From: Paracoccus mutanolyticus
GTDB taxonomy: Bacteria; Pseudomonadota; Alphaproteobacteria; Rhodobacterales; Rhodobacteraceae
Direction: 5' to 3'
Length of the DNA stretch: 64,000 nt
NCBI RefSeq assembly: GCF_003285265.1
Contig: NZ_CP030239.1
Location: forward strand, 3,442,131-3,506,130
The number at the start of each line of letters is the position of its first letter. Position 1 is the first letter of the stretch. The position numbers and the translations under genes are program-made. This document shows positions 55,092 to 63,282 of the stretch, one piece after another. Below the pieces are notes generated by a model. It was not told the DNA's origin and ran no database searches. It saw only the letters and a list, made by a program, of their open reading frames with translations.

Positions 55092-57785
55092 TTATTCGGC
55101 GGGGGCGGCGACGACCGCGCCCCGGTGTTCGATGTCGTGCAGCAGGCCGCCCCGGCGCGTGTAGACGCCCCAGGTCACGGCGATGCAGAGCACATAGAAG
55201 GCCAGGAAGCCCCACAGCGCCGCCCCGGCACCGCCGGTCAGCTGGATGGAACTGCCGAAGGCCTTCGGGATGAAGAAGCCGCCATAGCCGCCGATGGCCG
55301 CGGTAAAGGCGACGATGGCCGCCGATTCACGTTCGGACTGGCGGCGGCGCTCCTCGGCGGTGGCGTTCGGGTAAAGCCGCGCGATCTCCTTGCGCATGAT
55401 GACGGGGATCATCTGGAAGGTGGACGAATTGCCCACGCCCGAGAAGAAGAACAGCGCCATGAAGCCCGCGAAGAACAGCGTGAAGCTGCCGCCGTTCAGC
55501 CCCTGCAGGATGACCAGGACCGACCCGATCATGCCCAGGAACACGCCGAAGGTGACGCGCCCGCCGCCGACCCGGTCGGCAAGCCAGCCGCTGCCTGCCC
55601 GGCTGAGCGCGCCGATCAGCGGACCGAGGAAGGCGTATTGCAGCGCGTTGACGCCCGGGAAGGCCAGCTTGGTCAGCATCGGGAAGGCGGCGGAATAGCC
55701 GATGAAGCTGCCGAAGGTGCCGACATACAGCAGGCACATGATCCAGTTGTGCCGGCGGCTGAAGATCACCGCCTGTTCGCGGAAGCTCGATTTCGCATCG
55801 GCGATGTCGTTCATGCCCAGCCAGGCCGCGATGGTCGAGGCGATGATGAACGGGACCCAGACGAAGCCCGCGTTCTGCATCCAGACCTGGCCGCCATCCG
55901 ACAGCTGCTGAGGCTGGCCGCCCACGGCGCCAAAGACGCCCATGGTGATGACGACCGGCACCAGGAACTGCATGATCGACACGCCGAGGTTGCCCAGGCC
56001 CGCATTCAGCGCCATGGCGTTGCCCTTTTCGGCGCGCGGGAAGAAGAAGCCGATATTGGCCATCGAGGACGAGAAGTTGCCGCCCCCCAGCCCGCACAGC
56101 AGCGCCAGCACCACGAAGATCGTAGCGCTTTCACCGCGCAGCACCGCTGTCGCTTGCGGCATTGCTCCTCCAGCCAGAGGTTGAACGCTTCCCAGCTCGC
56201 GAACTCCGGCATCGGCACCATGAAGTTACGCCGATGCCCACCGACCCCCGACAGCGCCGGCAGCGCCGCCAGCCAGAACAGCTGGTCCTGGCTGAAGCTG
56301 AAGCCGATGGCGGGCAGGCGCGCGATGACGACCGACCAGACCATCCAGACCGCGAAGGCCAGCGTCAGCGCCGGGATCGACAGCCACAGGTTGCGGCGCG
56401 CGATGCGACGGCCCTTCTCGGCCCAGAACTGCGCGTCCTCGGGGCGCCAGTCCTGGATCGTCCTGGGCATCTCGGTCTTGCCGGGGACGTGGATCTCGGC
56501 CAGTTCGGCAAAGGCCGGCAGCTGATCCAGCGCCTTGCCCTGGGCCTGCCGCTCCATCGCGCGGATCGAGAAGTGCATCCAGGCCAGCGACACGACGACC
56601 ACGGCCAGCAGCAGCGCAAAGCACGAAGTATAGACGCCCGTCAGGTCCAGCAGCGCGCCGAAGACGATGGGCAGGATGAAACCGCCCAGGCCCCCGATCA
56701 TGCCCACCAGACCGCCGACCGCGCCGACGTGGTTCGGGTAATAGACCGGGATGTGCTTGAAGACGGCGGCCTTGCCCAGGCTCATGAAGAAGCCCAGCGC
56801 GAACAGCGTGGCGACGAAGGGCCACAGGTCCATCTGCGTGGAAAAGGCGATCGGTCCGTTCTTGCCGTGCACGACGTAATCGGTCGGCGGATAGGACAGC
56901 ATGACCAGAAAGACGATGGCGAAACCGAAGGTCCAGTACATCACCGTCCGCGCGCCGAAGCGGTCCGACAGCGCGCCGCCATAGGCGCGGAACAGGCTGG
57001 CCGACAGGCTGAAGGCCGCCGCCGCCATCCCGGCCGTGCGCACGTCGACGCCGTAGACGTCGGTCAGGTAATGCGGCAGCCACAGCGCCAGCGCGACGAA
57101 GCCGCCGAAGACGAAGAAGTAGTACAGCGAAAAGCGCCAGACCTGCAGGTTCTTCAGCGGCGCGAATGCTCGGCCAGGCGGTGCCCGGACGCCGCGGGCC
57201 TTGCGGGCGGCGAAATCCGGGTCGTCCTTGGCCAGCAGCCAGAAGGCCACGCCCATCAGTGCCATGGCGGCGGCCCAGATCTCGGCCACGCCCTGCCAGC
57301 CCATGGCCACCAGCACGAAGGGCGCCAGGAACTTGGTCACGGCCGCGCCGACATTGCCCATGCCGAAGGTGCCCAGCGCCAGGCCCTGCCGCTCGGCCGG
57401 GAACCATTTCGACACATAGGCCACGCCGATGATGAAGGATCCGCCCGCCAGGCCCACGCCCAGCGCGGCCAGCAGGAAGGTGGCATAGCTGTCGGCCAGC
57501 GTCAGCAGATAGGTCGCGACGCCCGTCAGGATCATCGCAGCGAAAAGACCGCCGGCCGCCAAGCGTTCGGTCCGACGCCCAGGATCAGCCGCGTCAGCGA
57601 TCCGGTCAGCACCGGGGTCGCGACCAGCAGCCCGTACTGGATTCGGTCAGGCCAGCTCGGCCTGTGATGGTGATCCCGATGATCGAGAAGATCGTCCACA
57701 CGGCAAAGCACAGCGTGAAGGCGAATGTGCTTAGCCACAGGGCCCTTTGCTGGTCCTTGCGGGACGGGGGATGATGTTCCGGCAT
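55092..57785 (-). pseudogene. narK: Fused nitrate/nitrite transporter NarK1-NarK2, frameshifts and an IS21 segment in the linker half
   Basis: About 897 residues, two 12-helix MFS domains. Domain 1: MPEHHPPSRKDQQRALWLSTF (start chosen here), SLTRLILG, GLALGTFGMGNVGAAVTKF (nitrate signature), GLGGFILPIVFGALLDLTG. A linker is followed by domain 2, which begins NLWLSIPALTLAFAVWMVWSVV; it is replaced by IstA sequence between ALPALSG and FVVLALLCG and resumes GGGNFSSSMANIGFFFP, MALNAGLGNLGVSIMQF. Frame breaks near 57540 and 56160. NarK1 acts as a nitrate/H+ symporter and NarK2 as a nitrate/nitrite antiporter in Paracoccus. First gene of the nar operon, behind an FNR box. Confidence 0.92.
56119..56238 (-). 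mobile_element. Fragment of IS21-family IstA transposase inside narK
   Basis: Reads GHRRNFMVPMPEFASWEAF, then NLWLEEQCRKRQ and, after one base shift, ATAVLRGESATI, the IstA stretch that follows the part found in dctM. It occupies about the same length as the missing NarK2 segment. NarK itself has an FMVPI motif at this place, so the two share a short stretch. Confidence 0.76.
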
Positions 57786-57862
57786 GACTTGCTCCTGTCA
57801 TCCGCTTCGCGGGTCACGCGAAGGGGTTGCAGGCTGCAAAGCACCTCGGCCGCGCCGCAAAC

Positions 57863-57876
57863 TTGATATGGATCAA
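57863..57876. promoter_or_regulatory. FNR box upstream of narK
   Basis: TTGAT-ATGG-ATCAA, a perfect FNR/NarR-type dyad, 78 bases before the narK ATG and 162 before narR. The 252-base region between narK and narR holds this site and no other clear element. Confidence 0.92.
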
Positions 57877-58037
57877 TTCAGGGCGGCGCAGCGGGAAAAA
57901 CGGACGCGAATTGCGATCCAGACAGTCAGCACAGCGATCAGATCAAACGGCGACCTGCCACGACGAGGTAATCCAGTTGCCTTTGTAGCGCCGCTGATTT
58001 ATCAAAAGTCAATCTTCCTCGATGCAAGGACCGATTC

Positions 58038-58742
58038 GTGAGAGACGAGGAAAAGCCCGCCATCCGCAGCCTGCCCTTGTTCCACGAGGTGTCGACCCCG
58101 ACTTTCGAGGCGCTGATGGCGACCAGCTATTCGCAGAACTTCCCGCCCCAGCTGGATCTGTTCCGCCAGGGAGACCGCGCCGATTTCCTGCATATCCTGA
58201 TCGAGGGCTCGGTCGAGCTTCACGCCGACTGGAACGGGCGCGAGGCGGTGATGGCGATGGTCCGCCCGGTTTCCAGTTTCATCCTGGCCGCCTGCATCCG
58301 GGACGTGCCCTATCTGATGTCGGCCCGCACGCTGGAACGCTCGCGCATCCTGCTGCTGCCGGCGGTGGATCTGCGCGCGGCCATCCGGCGCGAGCCGGAA
58401 CTGGCGGGGGCGGTGATGACGGAACTGGCGGGCAGCTATCGCGACATGGTGCGCCAGGCCAAGAACATGAAGCTGCGCACGGCGCGCGAGCGACTTGCGG
58501 CCTGGCTTCTGGACCAGGCGCATCGCCAGGGCGCGGCCAACAGCTTCGTGCTGCCGGTCGAAAAGCGCCATCTCGCCTCCTATCTCGGCATGACGCCGGA
58601 AAGCCTGTCGCGGGCACTGGCCGGCCTCAAGGCGCAGGGGATCGCCATGGATGGCGCGCGCGTCATCATCACGGACCGCGAGCGGCTTTCGGCGACGGCA
58701 GGTTATGATCCGCTGATCGACAGTTCGGACGAAGGCCTGTAA
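58038..58742 (+). CDS. narR: NarR, nitrate/nitrite-responsive Crp/Fnr-family activator
   Basis: 234 residues from a GTG start (AAGGA site). The cyclic-nucleotide-type beta roll reads FRQGDRADFLHILIEGSVELHADWNGREAVMAMV. The C-terminal helix-turn-helix reads EKRHLASYLGMTPESLSRALAGLKAQGI with the E-x-x-S-R recognition pattern of FNR-like proteins. No N-terminal cysteine cluster, which distinguishes NarR from FnrP. Divergent from narKGHJI, which NarR is known to activate in Paracoccus together with FnrP. Confidence 0.88.
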   Translation: MRDEEKPAIRSLPLFHEVSTPTFEALMATSYSQNFPPQLDLFRQGDRADFLHILIEGSVELHADWNGREAVMAMVRPVSSFILAACIRDVPYLMSARTLERSRILLLPAVDLRAAIRREPELAGAVMTELAGSYRDMVRQAKNMKLRTARERLAAWLLDQAHRQGAANSFVLPVEKRHLASYLGMTPESLSRALAGLKAQGIAMDGARVIITDRERLSATAGYDPLIDSSDEGL

Positions 58743-58825
58743 TCGGCCGAAGCTTTCGGGCTGTCACGGGGCGCCGGTTGTGCTAGCCCTGCCCCAAACC
58801 GCACCGAGCCCTGCCCGAGATCCGC

Positions 58826-59506
58826 ATGCCGTCCGAACTTGCTGAACTGGCGATCTTTTCCAGCCTGACCCCCGAACAGCTGGGGATCATCGCGGAGGGC
58901 ATGACCCGCGTCGCTCTGGAACCGGGCCAGAACCTGTTCCTTCAGGGCGATGCGGCGGCGCGGTTCTTCCTGCTGATCGACGGCCGGCTGAAGGTCACGC
59001 AGCTGACCGAGGACGGCCAGCAATTCATCGTCCGCATCGTCCACCCGGGCGAGCTTTGCGGCTTTGGCCCGGCCATCGGGCGCACGATCTTTCCCGGCAG
59101 CGCAGAGGCGATCGTTCCCAGCACCCTGCTTGCCTGGCCCCGCGCCCGGTGGGAGCCGCTGATCGCCGCCGCCCCTGCCCTGGCCGTCTCGGCCATCCAG
59201 GCGGTCGGGCGCAAGCTCGACGAGGCGCATACCCGCCTGCGCGAGATGTCGACCGAAGATGCCGGGCGCCGCATCGCCCATCTTCTGCTGCGCCTGGCCC
59301 GGCAGGCCAAACCCGGCCCGGGGCCGGTCGAGATCCCCTTCCCCATCACCCGCCAGGACATCGCCGACATGAGCGGCAATACCCTGCACACCGCATCGCG
59401 CATCATGGCGGCATGGGAGGCCGAGGGGATCCTGCTGCGCGCGCGGCGCAAGGTCATCATCGCCGATCCGGCCGGGCTTGCCGCCATCGCCGAAGCCCGC
59501 GCCTGA
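58826..59506 (+). CDS. Crp/Fnr-family regulator (Dnr/Nnr-like)
   Basis: 226 residues. LFLQGDAAARFFLLIDGRLKVTQLTEDGQQFIVRIVHPGELCGFG is the sensory beta roll and PITRQDIADMSGNTLHTASRIMAAWEAEGILLRARRKVIIAD the helix-turn-helix. The recognition helix has T-x-x-T-x-S-R rather than E-x-x-S-R, as in the Dnr/Nnr branch and in several unassigned groups. No Fe-S cysteines at the N-terminus. Between narR and a denitrification electron carrier, so an NO- or nitrite-responsive role is likely. No cofactor residue can be named. Confidence 0.8.
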   Translation: MPSELAELAIFSSLTPEQLGIIAEGMTRVALEPGQNLFLQGDAAARFFLLIDGRLKVTQLTEDGQQFIVRIVHPGELCGFGPAIGRTIFPGSAEAIVPSTLLAWPRARWEPLIAAAPALAVSAIQAVGRKLDEAHTRLREMSTEDAGRRIAHLLLRLARQAKPGPGPVEIPFPITRQDIADMSGNTLHTASRIMAAWEAEGILLRARRKVIIADPAGLAAIAEARA

Positions 59507-59519
59507 TTTCCGCCGCAAT

Positions 59520-59533
59520 TTGCCTCAGCGCAA
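59520..59533. promoter_or_regulatory. Weak FNR/NNR-like half-conserved dyad upstream of pseudoazurin
   Basis: TTGCC-TCAG-CGCAA keeps only the outer TTG and CAA of the FNR/NNR dyad. Pseudoazurin genes are usually under FNR control, and the site is 56 bases before the ATG. Confidence 0.35.
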
Positions 59534-59588
59534 CGTCGGGAGCCGGCCGAAGCGTCAGGCTGCGGCCGTGATTGCAAGGAGACAGGAC

Positions 59589-60030
59589 ATGAAACGCATG
59601 CTGATCATCACCGCCGCGCTGACCGCGCTGGCCGGTCCGGCGCTGGCCGCCGACCATCAGGTGCAGATGCTGAACAAGGGCGCCGACGGCGTGATGGTCT
59701 TCGAGCCCGCCTTCGTGCAGGCCGAGGTCGGCGACACCGTGACCTTCGTGCCGACCGACAAGAGCCATGACGTGGCCTCGCTGCCCGGCATGCTGCCCGA
59801 GGGCGAGGCCGAATTCGAATCGAAGCTCAGACGTGCTGTATCGGATCTGACGCTGGACAAGTTGATCCTGAGTGAGGCCGCCAAGGGAAACTTCGAGCCT
59901 GCCGCTGGGCATGGTGGCGCTGATCCAGGCCGGTCCCGACGCGCCGAACTATGACGCGCTAGCGACGGGCAAGCTGCCCAAGAAGGCGCGCACCCGGATG
60001 GATGCCGAACTGGCGCAGGTCAAGCGCTAA
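59589..60030 (+). pseudogene. Pseudoazurin (blue copper electron carrier), copper-site segment replaced by transposase sequence
   Basis: Signal peptide MKRMLIITAALTALAGPALA, then ADHQVQMLNKGADGVMVFEPAFVQAEVGDTVTFVPTDKSHDV with the first copper His. After EFESKL the family has the C-T-P-H-x4-M segment with the other three copper ligands; here [25 protein letters not shown] occurs instead. The end, [39 protein letters not shown], is again pseudoazurin. The protein as given cannot bind copper. Pseudoazurin donates electrons to nitrite and nitrous oxide reductases in the periplasm. Confidence 0.9.
59828..59904 (+). mobile_element. Fragment of an IS3-family OrfA inside the pseudoazurin gene
   Basis: [23 protein letters not shown] is the C-terminal end of an IS3-type OrfA, after its leucine zipper. 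It takes the place of the cupredoxin C-terminal loop at about equal length (about 26 residues). The stretch LTLDK resembles a short segment expected in pseudoazurin itself, a possible seed for the error. Confidence 0.78.
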
Positions 60031-60041
60031 GAAACCCAGAC

Positions 60042-60072
60042 CGCCCGTCGCCGGCCCTGCGGGCGACGGGCG
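60042..60072 (+). terminator. Terminator after pseudoazurin
   Basis: CGCCCGTCGCC and GGCGACGGGCG, a perfect 11-base stem with a 9-base loop, 11 bases after the stop and followed by ATTTCC. It separates pseudoazurin from nnrS. Confidence 0.72.
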
Positions 60073-60102
60073 ATTTCCGCTTGTCAAGGAAAGGGCACCG
60101 GG

Positions 60103-61308
60103 ATGACCAGGACAAAGGCGGCCGAGGCCAGGGGCGGCATTCCACGCGGGCTGTCGCGCACCGGGCCGGTGCTCTTCTCCTATGGGTTCCGGCCGTTCTT
60201 TCTGGGCGGCGCGGTCTGGGCCGTGCTGGCCATGGCGCTGTGGGTCATGGCGGTTTCCGGCCACGCCCTGCCCGGCGGCGATTACGGCGCGGCGAACTGG
60301 CACATGCACGAGATGCTGTTCGGCTTTGCCTCGGCGGTGCTGTCGGGCTTTCTGATGACGGCGGTGCCGAACTGGACCGGGCGCATGCCCTTGTCGGGCC
60401 GGCCGCTGATGGCGCTGGTGGCGCTGTGGCTGGTCGGCCGGCTGGCGCTGACCTGGCCTCCGGGCGGCGCGGCTGGCAGGGCGTGCTGGCGGATGCGCTG
60501 TTCCTGCCGGTCATGGCCGCCGTCTTCGCGGTCGAGATCATCGCCGGGCGCAAGTGGCGCGACCTCAAGGTCGTGGCCGCCGTGACGGTGCTGGCGCTGG
60601 CAAACCTGGGCTTTCACCTGGCCGTGCTGCGCGGCGGCGACCCGACCATGGCCGCGCGGGCCGCGATCTCGGCCTATGTCATGCTGATCGTCATCATCGG
60701 CGGCCGCATCACGCCCAGCTTTACCCGCAACTGGCTGGCGCGGCGCGGGTCGGGACCGCTGCCGTCCCTACAACCGCTTCGACACGCTGGTCGCCTGCGT
60801 CTCGGGCGTCACGCTGGCGCTGTGGATCGTCGCGCCGGACAGCCTGCCGGTGGCCGTCCTGGGCCCGGTCGCGGCCGTGCTGAACCTGGCACGGATGCTG
60901 CGCTGGCGCGGCTGGCGCACCTGGGCCGAGCCGCTGGTGCTGGCGCTGCACGGCGGCTATGCCATGCTGGCCCTGGGCTTTGCCGCCGTCGGCCTGTCTG
61001 GGCTGGGCCTGCTCAGCACCGCCGGGGCGCTGCACGTCTTTGCCGTGGGCGCCATCGGCGGCGAGATGCTGGCCGTGATGGGCCGCGCCACGCGCGGTCA
61101 CACGGGACGCGCGTTGACGGCCTCGGCCCTGACCACCGCCAGCTATGTGGCGATCTGGGCGGCGGCCCTGCTGCGCCCGGCGGCCGAGCTTGGCGATTAC
61201 GACCGGCTGATCCACCTGGCGGGCGGGCTCTGGATGCTGGCCTTCGGGCTTTATGTCCTGGAATACGCCCCGATGCTGATCCGGGCGCGCAAGGACCTGC
61301 GCGCCTGA
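60103..61308 (+). pseudogene. nnrS: NnrS family haem-copper membrane protein, two frameshifts
   Basis: PVLFSYGFRPFFLGGAVWAVLAMALW, ANWHMHEMLFGFASAVLSGFLMTAVPNWTGRMPLSG (the HMHEM haem/copper motif) and SAYVMLIVIIGGRITPSFTRNWLA. Frame breaks near 60475 and 60765; the last third, LNLARMLRWRGWRTWAEPLVLALHGGYAMLALGF and LHVFAVGAIGGEMLAVMGRATRGHTGR, completes the 12-helix protein (about 401 residues). NnrS eases NO stress during denitrification. Convergent with the DUF2249 gene, four bases apart. Confidence 0.9.
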
Positions 61309-61312
61309 TCCG

Positions 61313-61810
61313 CTAATCCGCGCGGCGCAGAAGCAGCCGGAACCCGCTGCCGTCGGCGGCCGGGTTTCCGGCCCATTTGTGGCCCTGCGCCCCCAGTTCC
61401 GCCAGCAGGTCCGCAGGCTCGGCAGCCAGCAGCGCAAAGACCACATCGCCCGGCGGGATGCGTCCAAGCGCCTGGCGCAGCCGCTCGGCCGCCTCATCAG
61501 AGCTCTGCGCGGTCAGGTCCAGCAGGGCGGTCGGCTCGGGCCAGCCGAAGGCGTCAAGCGCGCTGCCCTGCCCCAGCCGATGGGCGGCCGGCGCAAAGTC
61601 GATCTGCCAGCCCTTGTCGGGCAAGCGCGTCTCATGGTGGTCATAGCCGCGCCGCGCCATGACGCGAAACAGCGGCACGGGGCGGAACGGCGCAATCAGG
61701 CGCAGGGTCTGGCCCCGCGACAGGGCATCGACGGCGGCCAGGATCTCGGCCAGGGGCTCGGCGCCCCGGGCCAGGATCGGGCGGACGTCCAGCGTGACGA
61801 TGGGCTCCAT
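61313..61810 (-). CDS. DUF2249 domain protein
   Basis: 165 residues with two half domains. VTLDVRPILARGAEPLAEILAAVDALSRGQTLRLIAPFRPVPLFRVMARRGYDH is the DUF2249 (TusA-like fold) pattern, and ALLDLTAQSSDEAAERLRQALGRIPPGDVVFALLAAEP is the second part. These proteins occur beside denitrification and haemerythrin genes and their role is not known. It follows nosX by 32 bases, so it belongs to the nos transcript. Frame intact; start MEPIVTLDV with GGAG upstream. Confidence 0.85.
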   Translation of the reverse strand: MEPIVTLDVRPILARGAEPLAEILAAVDALSRGQTLRLIAPFRPVPLFRVMARRGYDHHETRLPDKGWQIDFAPAAHRLGQGSALDAFGWPEPTALLDLTAQSSDEAAERLRQALGRIPPGDVVFALLAAEPADLLAELGAQGHKWAGNPAADGSGFRLLLRRAD

Positions 61811-61842
61811 GGGTTCTCCTCCCCTGTGGCTGTAGCGGAACG

Positions 61843-62771
61843 TCAGGTAAAACGGAACTCCTGCCCCGAGGCGTCCAGCGCGCGGACCTCGACCCCGGGC
61901 AGATGCGGCAGGGCGGCGCGGATCGCCGCGGCCGGCGCCAGGCTGAGCCCGGTCGAAAGCCCGTCCGCCAGCCCCGCGCTGTCGGCGATGACCGAGACGC
62001 GGGCCCAATCGGCGCGCGCCGTGCCGGTGGCGGGGTCGATCAACTGCGGCAAGCGGCCCTCGGGATCGAAGCTGAAGCCGCGCGCCTCGGTCGTGGCCAG
62101 CGCCCGGTCGGTCAGCAGCGCGTGGCCGCCGCCGGCCAGCCTCACCGACCATGGCTCCTGCGCGCTGCGGCCGCCGATGGCGCGAAACTCGCCCATGTCG
62201 ACCAGCGTATGCTCGGCCCCGCCGGCGCGCAGCAGATCGGTGATGCGGTCGGTGATGACACCTTGGGCAATGCCGTTCAGCGTCAACGCCTGGCCCGGCG
62301 CCAGCAGGATGCGGTCGCAGGCTGATGCGGATGCGCTGGATTCCCAGGCTGGGCCGCGCCGCCGCAATGGCCTGCGCATCGCCCGCGGCATAGGCGCGCC
62401 ACAGCGGCTGCACAGTCGGGTCGAAGCGGCCGCCGGTCGCGGCGTGGACATCCGGCCAGCCGCAGCGCCGCCAGCATCTCGGGGCTCGGGGCCAGCAGAT
62501 AGCCGTCGCGGTTCAGCCGCGACAGCTCCGATTCGGCGCGGTAGAGGGTGAAGATCGCCTCGAGCCGGCGCAGTTCGGCCGCGGTTTCGCGCAGCAGGGC
62601 CTGCGCACGGGCCGGGTCGGGATGGTTCAGGATCAGCGTGGTCGGCGCGCCCAGGGCCTGGCCGCGCCAGACCGTCGCCTGCGGTGCCGCCAAGAGCCCG
62701 CGCGGCGACAGCAGCGCCGCCCCGGCGACGGCGGCCGAGATGGTCAGGAAGCGGCGGCGGTCAATGCGCAT
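61843..62771 (-). pseudogene. nosX: NosX, FAD:protein FMN transferase (ApbE-type), frame break in the middle
   Basis: MRIDRRRFLTISAAVAGAALLSP is a twin-arginine signal, followed by LILNHPDPARAQALLRETAAELRRLEAIFTLYRAESELSRLN, the ApbE N-terminal motif. The frame is lost between 62460 and 62320 (the corrected frame gives FDPTVQPLWRAYAAGDAQAIAAARPSLG), then GQALTLNGIAQGVITDRITDLLR and TLVDMGEFRAIGG. NosX loads FMN onto NosR for nitrous oxide reduction in the periplasm. The start at 62771 overlaps the nosL end by 11 bases. Confidence 0.88.
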
Positions 62772-63282
62772 GAGCACCCTCCCCCTGCTCGGCCTCGCCG
62801 CCCAGCACCTCGTCTGGGGTCAGTTCGTCGAAGCCCTGCACCGTGCCGCCCTTGTCCCGGGCAAAGGCCTCGGCCGCCTCGCGGGTGCCGAAGGGCACGA
62901 TCTCGGCCCCGCCCATCGCCGCCTCGACCTTGGCGCCGACAACGTAAAAGGCGGATTTCGCGTCGATCCAGTTGTCGGCGCCGGGGTCGGCCCAGCTTTT
63001 CGCCTTGGCCATGTCCGAGACATAAAGCCCGCCGTAATCCTTGACCTCGTCCGGCATCATGGTGAAGGCCACCGTGTCGCGGGCCGAGGAGAACCAATAG
63101 GCCCCCAGGTCCTTCGACAGCACCACCTGGCCCTTGGGGCCTTCGTGCTCCATCAGGTTCATGCCGCAATAGCGGCCCACCGCCTCGGCTGTCATGGACT
63201 CGGGCGGCAGAGTGGCGGTGGCGTCCGGCTTGCAGCCCATCAGCGGCAGCATCAGCAAGGCGGCGATCAGAAGCGGTTTCAT
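62761..63282 (-). CDS. nosL: NosL, copper chaperone lipoprotein for nitrous oxide reductase
   Basis: 173 residues. The lipobox LPLMGC is at about residues 12-17, then YCGMNLMEHEGPKGQVVL with the Cu(I) ligands Cys and Met of the conserved CGM motif, and GGAEIVPFGTREAAEAFARDKGG. NosL delivers Cu(I) for the Cu clusters of NosZ through the NosDFY system. Start immediately after the nosY stop (no gap). Frame intact; ends in a His-rich GAHAH. Confidence 0.93.
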   Translation of the reverse strand: MKPLLIAALLMLPLMGCKPDATATLPPESMTAEAVGRYCGMNLMEHEGPKGQVVLSKDLGAYWFSSARDTVAFTMMPDEVKDYGGLYVSDMAKAKSWADPGADNWIDAKSAFYVVGAKVEAAMGGAEIVPFGTREAAEAFARDKGGTVQGFDELTPDEVLGGEAEQGEGAHAH

